From positions 1 to 47,326 of the forward strand of contig JAHBUB010000031.1 of NCBI GenBank assembly GCA_019638285.1: a DNA stretch of 47,326 nucleotides, in the 5' to 3' direction. Each line of letters begins with the position of its first letter. Position 1 is the stretch's first letter. Positions 24,804 through 33,216 of this stretch are shown one piece after another. Below the pieces are notes generated by a model, which worked only from the letters and a program-made list of their open reading frames with translations, searched no databases and was not told where the DNA came from. Origin of the DNA: Cyclobacteriaceae bacterium (lineage in GTDB: Bacteria; Bacteroidota; Bacteroidia; Cytophagales; Cyclobacteriaceae). A program made the position numbers and the translations under genes.

Positions 24804-24846
24804 GGATTAAAATTTAAACCTTGTTGCTTCACCAGGCAATAAAACA

Positions 24847-24881
24847 AAAATCCCGTTTCGAACATGCCGAAACGGGATTTT
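24847..24881 (-). terminator. Rho-independent terminator after rplY
   Basis: Perfect 14-bp stem AAAATCCCGTTTCG (24847-24860) and CGAAACGGGATTTT (24868-24881) with a 7-nt loop, 15 nt past the rplY stop at 24897. On the minus strand the arm ends in TTTT. Confidence 0.9.
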
Positions 24882-24896
24882 GTGAATAAGAATTAC

Positions 24897-25556
24897 TTAC
24901 TTTTTACCAGCGTCCTTTTTCGGTTCAGCAGGGGTAGCAGCTGCAGCAGGAGCAGCAGCTTCAGCAGCAGGGGCAGCTGCTACAGCAGCAGCGGCTTCAT
25001 CCGCCATTTTAGCGGCACGAGGTACCTCTACAACAGCAATAGAAGCACGTTTAGGATCAAGAAACTCCAGGTTTGGCATTTTCATGTCCATTACTTTAAT
25101 AGCATGGTGAAAATCAAGAGTGCTTACATCCACATCAATATGATCGGGCATATCTTTAGCGTAACCATATACCTTTAGGGATGCTTTCTTGCGCACAAGG
25201 GTACCCCCTTTGGACACACCAGCGGCTTGTCCCTGTATCCGTATTGGAATGTCCATTTTAATTTTTCTTCCTTCATTGATTTGAAGAAAATCGGCATGGA
25301 GGATAATTTCACTTACTGGGTGAAATTGAACTTCCTGAAGGACAGCTTGATGCTCTTCTCCTTCAATGTTGAGGTGTACGAAGTGAGCCTCATTTGTATA
25401 AACTAGGTCACGGAACAAAATCATTGGCGCCACAAAATGCACTTGGTTTTCGCCACCGTATAATACGGCTGGAACGTTGCCCTCTTCACGAGCGCGCTGT
25501 GCACCTACTTTGCCGAGATTTGCTCTTTTATACCCTATAATCTCGATAGTTTTCAT
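24897..25556 (-). CDS. rplY: 50S ribosomal protein L25 / general stress protein Ctc
   Basis: Binds 5S rRNA in the large subunit. 219 residues, the long Ctc (TL5-like) form: an N-terminal L25 beta-barrel (MKTIEIIGYKRANLGKVGAQRAREEGNVPAVLYGG) followed by a second beta domain (MDIPIRIQGQAAGVSKGG, DHIDVDVSTLDFHHAIKV). The last 35 or so residues are a low-complexity Ala/Glu/Pro tail ending EPKKDAGKK, common in Bacteroidota L25 proteins and probably disordered. It is 26 nt downstream of prs, so prs-rplY is an operon. The order prs-rplY(ctc)-pth is seen in many bacteria. Confidence 0.95.
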   Translation of the reverse strand: MKTIEIIGYKRANLGKVGAQRAREEGNVPAVLYGGENQVHFVAPMILFRDLVYTNEAHFVHLNIEGEEHQAVLQEVQFHPVSEIILHADFLQINEGRKIKMDIPIRIQGQAAGVSKGGTLVRKKASLKVYGYAKDMPDHIDVDVSTLDFHHAIKVMDMKMPNLEFLDPKRASIAVVEVPRAAKMADEAAAAVAAAPAAEAAAPAAAATPAEPKKDAGKK

Positions 25557-25582
25557 AAAAAATTATTGTTTAAGTTAAATAG

Positions 25583-26512
25583 TTACAAACGGATGAATAA
25601 AGAACTTACCGACTCATGGTCGTGAATTTTTCTGATGGCTTTGGCAAATAAATCAGAAACGGTTAAGACTTTAATTTTTTTAGATTTCTTTTTAAGCGGA
25701 ATCGTGTCTGTGACAGCAATTTCGTCCAACACAGAATTTTCAATGGTTTCATAAGCACCACCTGACAGCACGGGGTGGGTGCATACTGCCCGCACCGATC
25801 TTGCACCTTTCTCTTTTAGCAAAGCAGCAGCTTTACATATTGTGCCAGCGGTATCCACCAAGTCGTCAACCAACACCACATCTTTACCCTCTACTTCCCC
25901 GATGAGCCTCATCGACTCTACTTTGTTGGCTTCTTTTCGATATTTATCACATACGGCCAATTCTGCATCAAAAAACTTCGCGAAGCTTCTTGCTCTTTTG
26001 ATACCCCCAACGTCAGGGGAGGCAAACATAATGTTTTTCAAATTGAGCGATTTGAGGTAAGGAACGAAGATATAGTTGCCATCCAAGTGATCAACAGGAA
26101 TATCAAAAAAGCCTTGAATTTGGTCAGCATGGAGGTCAAAAGTCATTACACGACTTGCACCAGCTGCAGAAAGGAGGTTGGCAATAAGTTTTGCGGCAAT
26201 TGAGACCCGGGGTTTATCTTTTCGGTCTTGCCTTGCGTAGCCAAAATAGGGGATAATGACATTTACGTTTTCTGCACTGGCCCTTTTTGAAGCATCGATC
26301 ATTAAGAGCAGTTCCATGAAGTTGTCAGCGGGAGCAAATGTAGACTGCACGATAAAAACATCATGCCCTCTTACTGATTCCATGATGAATGGGGACATTT
26401 CCCCATCACTAAACTGCTGATATTTTACTTCTCCAAGCGGTTCTCCATAGGCATGTGCAATTTTTTCAGCCAGGTAGGTAGATGCTTGTCCGGAAAAAAT
26501 TTTTACTGCCAT
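25583..26512 (-). CDS. prs: Ribose-phosphate pyrophosphokinase Prs
   Basis: Makes PRPP from ribose-5-phosphate and ATP for nucleotide, histidine and NAD synthesis. 309 residues. Motifs are GYARQDRKDKPR (the ATP-binding loop region), TFDLHADQIQGFFDIPVDHL (the Mg2+/PRPP signature) and VVLVDDLVDTAGT (the ribose-phosphate/PRPP-binding loop). The C-terminal VSSLFIRL is typical. It lies directly downstream of tRNA-Gln on the same strand, with 54 nt between them and no strong terminator, so it may be transcribed from the tRNA promoter. Confidence 0.97.
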   Translation of the reverse strand: MAVKIFSGQASTYLAEKIAHAYGEPLGEVKYQQFSDGEMSPFIMESVRGHDVFIVQSTFAPADNFMELLLMIDASKRASAENVNVIIPYFGYARQDRKDKPRVSIAAKLIANLLSAAGASRVMTFDLHADQIQGFFDIPVDHLDGNYIFVPYLKSLNLKNIMFASPDVGGIKRARSFAKFFDAELAVCDKYRKEANKVESMRLIGEVEGKDVVLVDDLVDTAGTICKAAALLKEKGARSVRAVCTHPVLSGGAYETIENSVLDEIAVTDTIPLKKKSKKIKVLTVSDLFAKAIRKIHDHESVSSLFIRL

Positions 26513-26566
26513 TTTTGAACCTTATAAATGTTAATCCCGACCCCCTTTTAAGGAATCGGGATATTG

Positions 26567-26639
26567 TTGCCCGACTAGGGCTCGAACCTAGACTTTCTTG
26601 AATCAAAATCAAGCGTGTTGCCAGTTACACCATCGGGCA
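26567..26639 (-). tRNA. tRNA-Gln (anticodon TTG)
   Basis: A full cloverleaf on the minus strand, 73 nt: acceptor TGCCCGA/TCGGGCA with discriminator A, D stem GTGT/ACAC, anticodon stem CTTGA/TCAAG with loop TTTTGAT (anticodon TTG), T stem CTAGG/CCTAG with TTCGAGC loop. The 3' CCA is not encoded. It is single, not in a tRNA cluster. Confidence 0.95.
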
Positions 26640-26662
26640 CTTTAACCCCCTTTTTGGGTGGG

Positions 26663-26693
26663 CAAAGGTAGAACTTTTTTTAAAAAGGTAAAA
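26663..26693 (-). promoter_or_regulatory. Promoter of tRNA-Gln (and possibly prs)
   Basis: TACCTTTG (TAnnTTTG) at 26663-26670 on the minus strand, with TTTT (26690-26693) 19 nt upstream as a near-consensus -33 box. The start site would fall near 26656, about 17 nt before the mature tRNA 5' end. Confidence 0.6.
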
Positions 26694-26745
26694 CCGACTT
26701 TTAAATCATTTTAAATCAAAAAGCCATATTTTGGGAGATAAGGCG

Positions 26746-27321
26746 TTAGTTAAGATCTCCATCTGATATGACGGTACGTCCTTCTACAAAACCATCGGCC
26801 CAAAAACGGTATTTATCCAAAATCGAGATTACCGCATTTTTGAGATGCCTTTGATTCTGAAAGTCAATCCCACCATAAAGTGTGGTGGCATAGCCTTGCC
26901 AAATGGACCTATTTTGTCTTCTGTCGAAAAACTGGATAAGAAGTGTACCGGAGCCCATCGTGTATTTTAATTTATCATATTTGAGTGACTGATCTTGTCT
27001 TTTTACCCATTCTTCGATATCCGGTTGGATATAACCATTGAAATTAAGACTGTCGGTAAACATTTTGAATCCTACAATAAGATGGGGTCTTCTATTTGTT
27101 TGCCGGTACCCCAAAAATTTCATTCTGGACAAAATACTTTTTTCAATCAGGCTGTTGGTCATAGTAGAATCTGTCATACCTATCGGACGCATTATATCAA
27201 ATGTGCGATATTTCTTGAATGTGCCAGAATAACTATAATCATACTCTACGGGTAATTCTTTGTACCCCAAGCAGGAGGATAAAAAGGCCGGAACAATGAG
27301 AAGAAGGTAAATGTACTTCAT
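26746..27321 (-). CDS. DUF4136-like lipoprotein
   Basis: 191 residues from the ATG at 27321. A lipoprotein signal peptide (MKYIYLLLIVPAFLSSC) with the lipobox cysteine at about 17 is followed by a domain with VEYDYSYSGTFKKYRTFDI at the start, RPHLIVGFKM in the middle and LIQFFDRRQNRSIWQGYAT near the end. This pattern (aspartate and phenylalanine in a short strand, then FDRRxxxxIWxG) is that of DUF4136 lipoproteins, which are periplasmic or outer-membrane proteins of unknown function. An ATG six codons upstream (27339) is possible but would put charged residues ahead of the signal peptide. It follows purL by about 105 nt on the same strand. Confidence 0.75.
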   Translation of the reverse strand: MKYIYLLLIVPAFLSSCLGYKELPVEYDYSYSGTFKKYRTFDIMRPIGMTDSTMTNSLIEKSILSRMKFLGYRQTNRRPHLIVGFKMFTDSLNFNGYIQPDIEEWVKRQDQSLKYDKLKYTMGSGTLLIQFFDRRQNRSIWQGYATTLYGGIDFQNQRHLKNAVISILDKYRFWADGFVEGRTVISDGDLN

Positions 27322-27426
27322 AGGCCAATGACAATTCAATTCATACGAAAAGCTACCACAAATCCTACGATCTCACAAGATGCCTTGACGACATATTGTG
27401 CAGGCGTCATTTGCTTACCAACATTT

Positions 27427-30400
27427 CTATTTCTGTTTTTCTTTTACCCAGTCCAATGCATTGGTAAATGCTTCCATCCAAGGTGAAATTTGATCTTCCT
27501 TTCTGTCGTTAGGGTAGTAGGGCCAATTCCATGGAAATAGGGATCGCTCCAGGTGAGGCATTATGGCCAAATGCCTTCCATCCTGTGAGGTAAGCGCAGC
27601 AACAGAAAAATCTGAGTCATTGGGATTGCCAGGATACTCAGTATGTGAATAGGTAGCTGCAATTTGGTATTTGGATGAGTCAGTGGGTAATTGAAAACGA
27701 CCTTCTCCGTGTGCCACCCATATTCCAAGCCTTGCGCCTTCGAATGACTGCAACATCACTGAGTTCGTTTTGGGTATTGTGAGGTTTAGAAAGGTCGATT
27801 CGAATTTTCCTGATCCATTGTGGTGCATCTTGGGATGGTCTTTCCATTCCGGGTAAACCAAGCCCAGCTCCATCATTAATTGGCAACCATTACAAACACC
27901 CAGGCTAAGGGTGTTTTTACGTGCATAGAAATTATCAAGAGAAGCTTTTGCTTTTGGGTTGTAAAGGAATGCCCCCGCCCATCCTTTGGCAGATCCTAAT
28001 ACATCTGAGTTAGAAAAACCACCTACAAACGCGATCATGTTCACATCAGATAAGTCTTCTCTTCCGGAGACCAAATCGGTCATGTGTACATCTTTTACAT
28101 CAAAGCCAGCGAGATAGAGGGAGTAAGCCATTTCTCGGTCACCATTCACTCCTTTTTCTCTGATGATAGCTGCTTTTACTCCTGTTGATTTCCTTCTCTT
28201 GGGGTCAATATGGTAGGTAGAGAACTTACCATCAAATCGAGGTTGAAATTGATAGGACAATTCTTGTTTAGCGTAGTTGGCCTTTCTTTGTGCTGCATGT
28301 TTTTCAGGTCGCTGTATCTGATCCATTAAAAAAGAGGTCTTGAACCATGCCTCCCTTAGTGCATCTATTTCTAATGGATACGAATCAGTCCGAGCCTTTA
28401 TCGAAAGAAGTCGCTTGAATGTAACCGTACCTAAGGTCAAATAATTGATTTCAAGCTTTTTCAATTCTTCTTCAGCCTTTCCATCGTTGCTTACTTGAAT
28501 TAGCACACCGGGATTTTCACTAAAAAGAATATTGATAGAGTCGTTTCCAAGCGATTGGATATTGATGTCAAGTCCCACATGAGGAGTTGGGAAACACATT
28601 TCTAATAAGGCTGTTACTATTCCTCCTGCAGAGATGTCATGGCCCGCAAGAATTAGGTTTTGTTTTATCAGTTGCTGAATGGCCTCGAAGGATTGAGCAA
28701 AGTATTTCGGATTGCTAATACCAGGCACCTGATTACCTAATTGATTGATCACTTGTGCGAAACTACTACCACCCAGTGCCAAAACACTCTTTGAAAAATC
28801 AACATAAAGTATTTTGGAACCCTCAATGTTTTGTAGCGCAGGAGAGACAGTTTTTGTTATATCCTCTACTTCGGCCACAGCCGATATAATTACAGTGCCT
28901 GGTGAATAGACGACATCACCATTTGGATATTTTTGTGTCATGGAAAGAGAATCTTTTCCTGTAGGCACGTTGATGCCCAACGCCAAAGAAAAATTACTCA
29001 CAGAAGCGACTGCTTCATAAAGACGAGCATCTTCTCCTTTATTTTTTGCGGGCCACATCCAATTGGCGCTTAGCGAAACCCCTTTAAGTCCCTTCGATAA
29101 GGGAGCCCACACGATATTAGTCAGGGCTTCTGCAATAGCAAGCTGGCTCCCTGCTGCAGCATTCACTAAAGAGGCTGATGGAGCATGTCCAATTCCGGTA
29201 GCTATCCCTTTGTTGCTAAGAAAATCAAGGCCCATTACCGAAACATTATTCAATGGAAGTTGAATAGCGCCACAAGTTTGTTGGGTGGCTACCCTTCCGG
29301 TCACGCAGCGGTCTACTTTATTAGTCAGCCAATCTTTGCAGGCTACACTTTCCAATTGAAGGACTGAATTAAGATATTCTCTAAAAAGAGAAGTGTCATA
29401 ACTTAATGCTGGGTAATTGGTTTCTGGTGTTTGGTCAATCAGGATCGTTTTTGGGGATGAACCAAATAGGTGTATCACCATCAAATCAAACGGCAATGTT
29501 TTTTTCTTGTTGTTGATAAATTTCAGTTCGTTGTCACCCGTGGCGGTACCCACAACGTACATGGGTGCACGCTCTCTGGCGGATACTTGTTTTAAAATTT
29601 CTATATCTTTTTCACTGATGGCAATACCCATCCGTTCTTGTGATTCATTGCTTATTATTTCCTTATCAGAAAGGGTAGGGTCGCCTACTGGCAGTTCATT
29701 AATTTCGATCGTCCCACCCGTATCTTCCAGTAATTCAGAAAAGCAATTCAAATGACCACCTGCTCCATGATCGTGGATGGATATGATGGGATTATCTTTC
29801 ATCTCTACCATCGCACGTATGGCATTCATCACCCTCTTTTGCATTTCAGGATTCGATCGTTGGATGGCATTGAGTTCTATGGCGTTGCCAAACTCCCCTG
29901 TGGCTACAGAGGAGACTGCTCCACCCCCCATGCCTATTCGATAATTATCTCCCCCCATCATCACAATTTTATCTCCCGCCTTGAGTTTTTCTTTTTTACT
30001 GTCTTTTTCTTTTCCGTACCCGACACCCCCCGCCAGCATGATCACCTTATCGAAACCGTATTTTTTATCATTTTCAAAATGTTCGAAGGTGAGAACGCTG
30101 CCACCAATTAAAGGCTGACCGAACTTATTACCAAAATCGCTGGCGCCATCAGAGGCTTTGATCAAAATTTGAGCGGGTGATTGGTACAACCACTTACGTG
30201 CTTCAAATTTATTTTCCCACGACCTTCCGTTTTCCAATCTTGGATAGGAGGTAATGTACACTGCAGTACCTGCTAATGGCAACGAACCTTTTCCTCCGGC
30301 CAGTCGATCTCTAATTTCCCCTCCTGAACCGGTGGCAGCTCCATTGAATGGTTCCACAGTAGTGGGAAAGTTGTGGGTTTCTGCCTTAAGGGAAATGACA

Positions 30401-31119
30401 GAGTCAATGTCCTCCACCTGAAAGTAATCGGGAATATCCTGACGGCCGGGAGCAAATTGTTCAATTTTTGGCCCTTTAATAAAAGCTACATTGTCACTGT
30501 AAGCCGAAACAATATAATTAGGATTTACTTTTGATGTTTTTTTGATGAGTTGGAAGAGCGTTTCGGGCATTTCTTTGCCATCAATAATAAAAGTGCCGTT
30601 AAAAATCTTGTGGCGACAGTGCTCAGAATTCACCTGAGAGAAACCAAAGACCTCACTATCGGTCAATTTTCTTCCTAGTTGTTTACTAATTTCGTTGAGG
30701 TAGTCTATTTCCTCCTGGCTCAATGCCAAACCTTCCTTCGCGTTGTAGCTTGCCAAGTCATCAATTTCTATAATGGGCTCAGGCTGGTGGTGGATAGCGA
30801 AAATTTCCTGATCTAATCCATTGTAAATACGCTGCAACATTGGATCATGACTGGCATCACTATCTACAGTCTGAATAAATTCTTCAATTCTGATAATGCC
30901 ATGGATACCCATGGTTTGGGTTATTTCTACCGCATTGGTACTCCAGGGGCTAACCATCTCTTTTCGTGGACCTATAAAATATCCTGAAAGGGAAGGGCTG
31001 CTATTAAAAATGGCTCCACTAAAGAGCCACGTAAGTTTTTCAATATCTTCCTTCGTAAGAGAATGAACAGCCTCTACCGCATAAGTGGTTGCGGATGGCG
31101 TGCGGAAAAATAAAATCAT
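27427..31119 (-). CDS. purL: Phosphoribosylformylglycinamidine synthase PurL, single-chain form
   Basis: Converts FGAR, glutamine and ATP to FGAM in purine synthesis. 1230 residues, the large single-chain type in which PurS-like, synthetase and glutaminase parts are fused. The N-terminal PurS-like domain is followed by a linker with FGFSQVNSEHCRHKIFNG, and AIR-synthase-type halves with KAETHNFPTTVEPFNGAATGSGG and ISIHDHGAGG. A class I glutaminase domain from about 1000 has nucleophile Cys1076 in LGVCNGCQ and FVGGFSNSD. The ATG at 31119 is the only early start. A TATTTTTG element lies 23 nt upstream. It is alone among purine genes here. Confidence 0.96.
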   Translation of the reverse strand: MILFFRTPSATTYAVEAVHSLTKEDIEKLTWLFSGAIFNSSPSLSGYFIGPRKEMVSPWSTNAVEITQTMGIHGIIRIEEFIQTVDSDASHDPMLQRIYNGLDQEIFAIHHQPEPIIEIDDLASYNAKEGLALSQEEIDYLNEISKQLGRKLTDSEVFGFSQVNSEHCRHKIFNGTFIIDGKEMPETLFQLIKKTSKVNPNYIVSAYSDNVAFIKGPKIEQFAPGRQDIPDYFQVEDIDSVISLKAETHNFPTTVEPFNGAATGSGGEIRDRLAGGKGSLPLAGTAVYITSYPRLENGRSWENKFEARKWLYQSPAQILIKASDGASDFGNKFGQPLIGGSVLTFEHFENDKKYGFDKVIMLAGGVGYGKEKDSKKEKLKAGDKIVMMGGDNYRIGMGGGAVSSVATGEFGNAIELNAIQRSNPEMQKRVMNAIRAMVEMKDNPIISIHDHGAGGHLNCFSELLEDTGGTIEINELPVGDPTLSDKEIISNESQERMGIAISEKDIEILKQVSARERAPMYVVGTATGDNELKFINNKKKTLPFDLMVIHLFGSSPKTILIDQTPETNYPALSYDTSLFREYLNSVLQLESVACKDWLTNKVDRCVTGRVATQQTCGAIQLPLNNVSVMGLDFLSNKGIATGIGHAPSASLVNAAAGSQLAIAEALTNIVWAPLSKGLKGVSLSANWMWPAKNKGEDARLYEAVASVSNFSLALGINVPTGKDSLSMTQKYPNGDVVYSPGTVIISAVAEVEDITKTVSPALQNIEGSKILYVDFSKSVLALGGSSFAQVINQLGNQVPGISNPKYFAQSFEAIQQLIKQNLILAGHDISAGGIVTALLEMCFPTPHVGLDINIQSLGNDSINILFSENPGVLIQVSNDGKAEEELKKLEINYLTLGTVTFKRLLSIKARTDSYPLEIDALREAWFKTSFLMDQIQRPEKHAAQRKANYAKQELSYQFQPRFDGKFSTYHIDPKRRKSTGVKAAIIREKGVNGDREMAYSLYLAGFDVKDVHMTDLVSGREDLSDVNMIAFVGGFSNSDVLGSAKGWAGAFLYNPKAKASLDNFYARKNTLSLGVCNGCQLMMELGLVYPEWKDHPKMHHNGSGKFESTFLNLTIPKTNSVMLQSFEGARLGIWVAHGEGRFQLPTDSSKYQIAATYSHTEYPGNPNDSDFSVAALTSQDGRHLAIMPHLERSLFPWNWPYYPNDRKEDQISPWMEAFTNALDWVKEKQK

Positions 31120-31141
31120 TTGCTAGCTTATATTGAAGAGG

Positions 31142-31149
31142 CAAAAATA
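31142..31149 (-). promoter_or_regulatory. Candidate -7 element for purL
   Basis: TATTTTTG (TAnnTTTG) on the minus strand in the 46-nt gap between the hydrolase stop and the purL start. No clear -33 TTTG. It would give purL its own transcript apart from the upstream hydrolase. Confidence 0.4.
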
Positions 31150-31165
31150 CTACGATTACAGGATT

Positions 31166-31987
31166 TTAGGGACTTTTTGTGCTTATATTTCTTAACACTT
31201 CAATGGATTTATCGATCAAACCATGATGACCTGTATCTAGAATTTGAAAGTGATGATTGGGTACGCATTTTAGTAAAAGGTCCATGTTATTGGCAGTAAT
31301 GATTTTGTCGAATCGGCCAATAAAAATGTATAGTTCTATTTTATTTGAGTTTATTAAGGCAGCGATAGAATTAGAATCAAATTTGAATTGCCGAAAAACT
31401 ACCCAGGAATAGTACACTCTTTTTCTTTGCTCCTCAGTACCCATTTGTGATTCAGCAAACTTGATTACCCCCCGATCAACCAGGTTGAATTTTTTAGCCC
31501 ATTTGACAATATAGAGAAATCGACCAGGCTTTAGAATCATGCTTTTAAACAACCGCCTTAATACCACAGGATAGGTGGCCAGGCTGTACCAAAAATTTGT
31601 TTTGATACCATCCGGAGCCAGAAGGTAGACAGACGAAACCCTGGATGGAAATGCTTCTATGCTGGCCAAAACAAACTTTCCTCCAAGGCTAAACCCCAAT
31701 AAGCTGAAATTTCTGATTGCTTTTTCGTGAAGGAAGTGACCTAGTAACTCTTTCCAATAAACCTTTGAAAGAGGAGTTTCGTTGTGAGGCCACTGACTTT
31801 TTCCGTGGAAGAACAAATCAAACGAATAAAAAGTGAATTTATCGCCTAATTCCTCAATCAGGTTGTTGAACGCATTGTGATCCTGTCCGAAACCATGAAA
31901 AACAAGCATCGGTTCGGGCCCATTGCCTGTTTGTGAATAACCCAGTACAGCTCCCTGATATTGAAAATGATGGTAATTGACAGCCAT
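31166..31987 (-). CDS. Alpha/beta-fold hydrolase
   Basis: 273 residues with the alpha/beta hydrolase layout. The HGFGQD oxyanion loop is at 31-36, the nucleophile elbow GFSLGG has Ser100, the acid is probably the Asp in FIGRFDKIIT (about 233), and the histidine is in DTGHHGLID (about 256). There is no signal peptide, so it is cytosolic. Esterase, lipase and other activities share this fold and the substrate cannot be read from sequence. It is divergent from the ECF sigma gene with 96 nt between the starts, and it precedes purL by 46 nt on the same strand. Confidence 0.85.
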   Translation of the reverse strand: MAVNYHHFQYQGAVLGYSQTGNGPEPMLVFHGFGQDHNAFNNLIEELGDKFTFYSFDLFFHGKSQWPHNETPLSKVYWKELLGHFLHEKAIRNFSLLGFSLGGKFVLASIEAFPSRVSSVYLLAPDGIKTNFWYSLATYPVVLRRLFKSMILKPGRFLYIVKWAKKFNLVDRGVIKFAESQMGTEEQRKRVYYSWVVFRQFKFDSNSIAALINSNKIELYIFIGRFDKIITANNMDLLLKCVPNHHFQILDTGHHGLIDKSIEVLRNISTKSP

Positions 31988-32017
31988 GGATGAACAAATA
32001 TGATAAAACAGGAGTAT

Positions 32018-32032
32018 GTAATACCAAAGTTT
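32018..32032. promoter_or_regulatory. Fifteen-base match to the TetR operator half-site in the hydrolase/sigma gap
   Basis: GTAATACCAAAGTTT (32018-32032) is identical to 33183-33197, which is the spacer and right arm of the inverted repeat in the tetR promoter. Here the left arm is missing. Read on the minus strand it supplies CTTTGG, which could also act as a -33 box for the hydrolase gene. Confidence 0.35.
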
Positions 32033-32083
32033 GATTCAGATTTACAATAAATTGATCCTATACCCCGACTATCCTGTTGTAGT

Positions 32084-32677
32084 ATGAGCAACATGAAGGC
32101 TAAGGTGGTGGAATTGACAATGCAACAACTCAAGCAGAACACATTTCTGAAGGAGAAAGATAAATTGCTTGGATTTATCCGGGGCAGGGTATCTAATCTG
32201 GAGGAGGCTGAAGATATCCTTCAGGATGTGTTCTATCAGTATATCGCGGGTTTCGAGACCATAGAATCATTGGAAAGAGTGACTTCGTGGCTTTATTCGG
32301 TAGCAAGAAATAAAATCATAGATCGATATAGGAGGGATGCATCGCGGCCTAAGCGTACGAATTTCACTTTTGTGAGTAATTCGAATGAGGATGGTCCGCT
32401 CACGTTACAGGAGATTTTGCCTGATTTAGATAATTCTCCGGAATCCATGTTGCTGAAAGAAGCCATCTGGGATGAGATAACAGAAGCCTTGAATGAACTA
32501 CCAAGGGCCCAGAGAGAAATCTTTATTCAAAATGAAATCGAGGAAAAAAGCTTTAGGGAATTGGCAGAAGAAGAGGGAGTGTCCATCAATACCCTGCTGT
32601 CGAGGAAGCGATATGCTATTATGAGTTTGCGCAAACGTCTCCAACGCTTTTATGATGATGTGATGAGCGATGGGTAG
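32084..32677 (+). CDS. ECF-type RNA polymerase sigma factor
   Basis: 197 residues. Sigma region 2 at about 20-90 (LLGFIRGRVSNLEEAEDILQDVFYQYI, then TSWLYSVARNKIIDRYRR, which contacts the -10 DNA) and region 4 at about 130-185 (LNELPRAQREIFIQNEIEEKSFRELAEEEGVS, then LLSRKRYAIMSLRKRL, the helix-turn-helix for the -35). There is no region 1 or 3, as expected for ECF sigma. The ATG at 32084 is used; a second ATG three codons on is possible. It is followed by a 23-codon ORF that overlaps its stop, and then a small membrane protein; neither has an anti-sigma domain I can recognise. Confidence 0.92.
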   Translation: MSNMKAKVVELTMQQLKQNTFLKEKDKLLGFIRGRVSNLEEAEDILQDVFYQYIAGFETIESLERVTSWLYSVARNKIIDRYRRDASRPKRTNFTFVSNSNEDGPLTLQEILPDLDNSPESMLLKEAIWDEITEALNELPRAQREIFIQNEIEEKSFRELAEEEGVSINTLLSRKRYAIMSLRKRLQRFYDDVMSDG

Positions 32678-32741
32678 GAAATTTTGGGAAGAAATTAGTA
32701 ATGGCAGCGATGGAGAGATGCCGAAAGATTATAGAAATTAA
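32670..32741 (+). CDS. Possible 23-aa coupled micro-ORF after the sigma factor
   Basis: MGRKFWEEISNGSDGEMPKD followed by YRN and a stop. Its ATG overlaps the last codons of the sigma gene by 8 nt, and its stop is 11 nt before the membrane-protein ATG, so all three frames are tightly linked. It is charged, with no signal peptide. It may be a real coupled peptide, or simply the linker RNA between two genes; there is no compositional proof. Confidence 0.3.
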   Translation: MGRKFWEEISNGSDGEMPKDYRN

Positions 32742-32752
32742 CTTATAAAAAT

Positions 32753-33088
32753 ATGAAACGAGGAAGTTGGATTTTGAAAATGGTGCTCTTGGGAGCGATC
32801 GCACTAGGTGTACTGGGATTATTAACTCAATTGTTATGGAACTGGCTGGTGCCAATCCTTTTTGGAGGTACAATGATCACCATTTGGCAAGCATTGGGGC
32901 TTTTATTATTATCTAAAATACTTTTATGGCCTATAGGGAAGCGCCACTATAGAAGTAGTTATAATGGGAGCTATTGGAGGGAAAGGTGGGGTGGAATGAC
33001 AGAAGAAGAAAAAACTCAGTTTCGTAATAAGATGAAAGAAAAGTGTAGATGGGGGAGCTCATTTCAACAAACAAAACCTACTGATTAG
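32753..33088 (+). CDS. Small membrane protein in the ECF sigma operon
   Basis: 111 residues. Two hydrophobic segments (about 7-38, MVLLGAIALGVLGLLTQLLWNWLVPILFG, and about 40-60, ITIWQALGLLLLSKILLW), then a basic, aromatic tail (RHYRSSYNGSYWRERW) and a charged C-terminus with MTEEEKTQFRNKMKEKC. No family is recognised. Its place directly behind an ECF sigma gene makes it a candidate regulator of that sigma, since many anti-sigma factors are small membrane proteins, but it lacks a zinc-finger, FecR or RseA-type domain. A stress-type membrane protein is equally possible. Confidence 0.7.
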   Translation: MKRGSWILKMVLLGAIALGVLGLLTQLLWNWLVPILFGGTMITIWQALGLLLLSKILLWPIGKRHYRSSYNGSYWRERWGGMTEEEKTQFRNKMKEKCRWGSSFQQTKPTD

Positions 33089-33171
33089 TAGGATTTTACC
33101 CTATTCTGTAAATAAATAATTGATTTTTTTAAACAAAACGGAACCATTGCCGTTTAAAAGCAAAAAACCGA

Positions 33172-33199
33172 GGAAACTTTGGGTAATACCAAAGTTTCC
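33172..33199. promoter_or_regulatory. Putative TetR operator: perfect 11-bp inverted repeat
   Basis: GGAAACTTTGG (33172-33182), a 6-nt spacer GTAATA, and CCAAAGTTTCC (33189-33199). The left arm contains the TTTG -33 box and the right arm ends 1 nt before the TAnnTTTG box, so a bound repressor would block RNA polymerase. The position and length are typical of TetR-family autoregulatory operators. Confidence 0.8.
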
Positions 33200-33208
33200 A
33201 TAGTTTTG
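33178..33208 (+). promoter_or_regulatory. Promoter of the tetR-RND efflux operon
   Basis: TTTG (33178-33181), 19-nt spacer, TAGTTTTG (33201-33208): a full match to the Bacteroidota consensus. The start site would lie near 33215, immediately before the ATG at 33217, so the mRNA would be leaderless or nearly so. Confidence 0.75.
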
Positions 33209-33216
33209 CGCCCCAT

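Noticed and set aside
24907-25015. GCAGCA/GCTGC-rich low-complexity tract resembling a microsatellite
   Set aside because: It is the Ala/Glu/Pro C-terminal tail of L25/Ctc in frame, a common feature of Bacteroidota L25 proteins.
26534-26562. Seven-bp hairpin (ATCCCGA/TCGGGAT) between tRNA-Gln and prs
   Set aside because: Short stem, 15-nt loop and no T-run on the minus strand; too weak to call a terminator. It may only be a processing or spacer structure.
33128-33160. AAACGG/CCGTTT inverted repeat after the small membrane protein gene
   Set aside because: Six-bp stem with no T-run on the plus strand, so not a convincing terminator for that gene.
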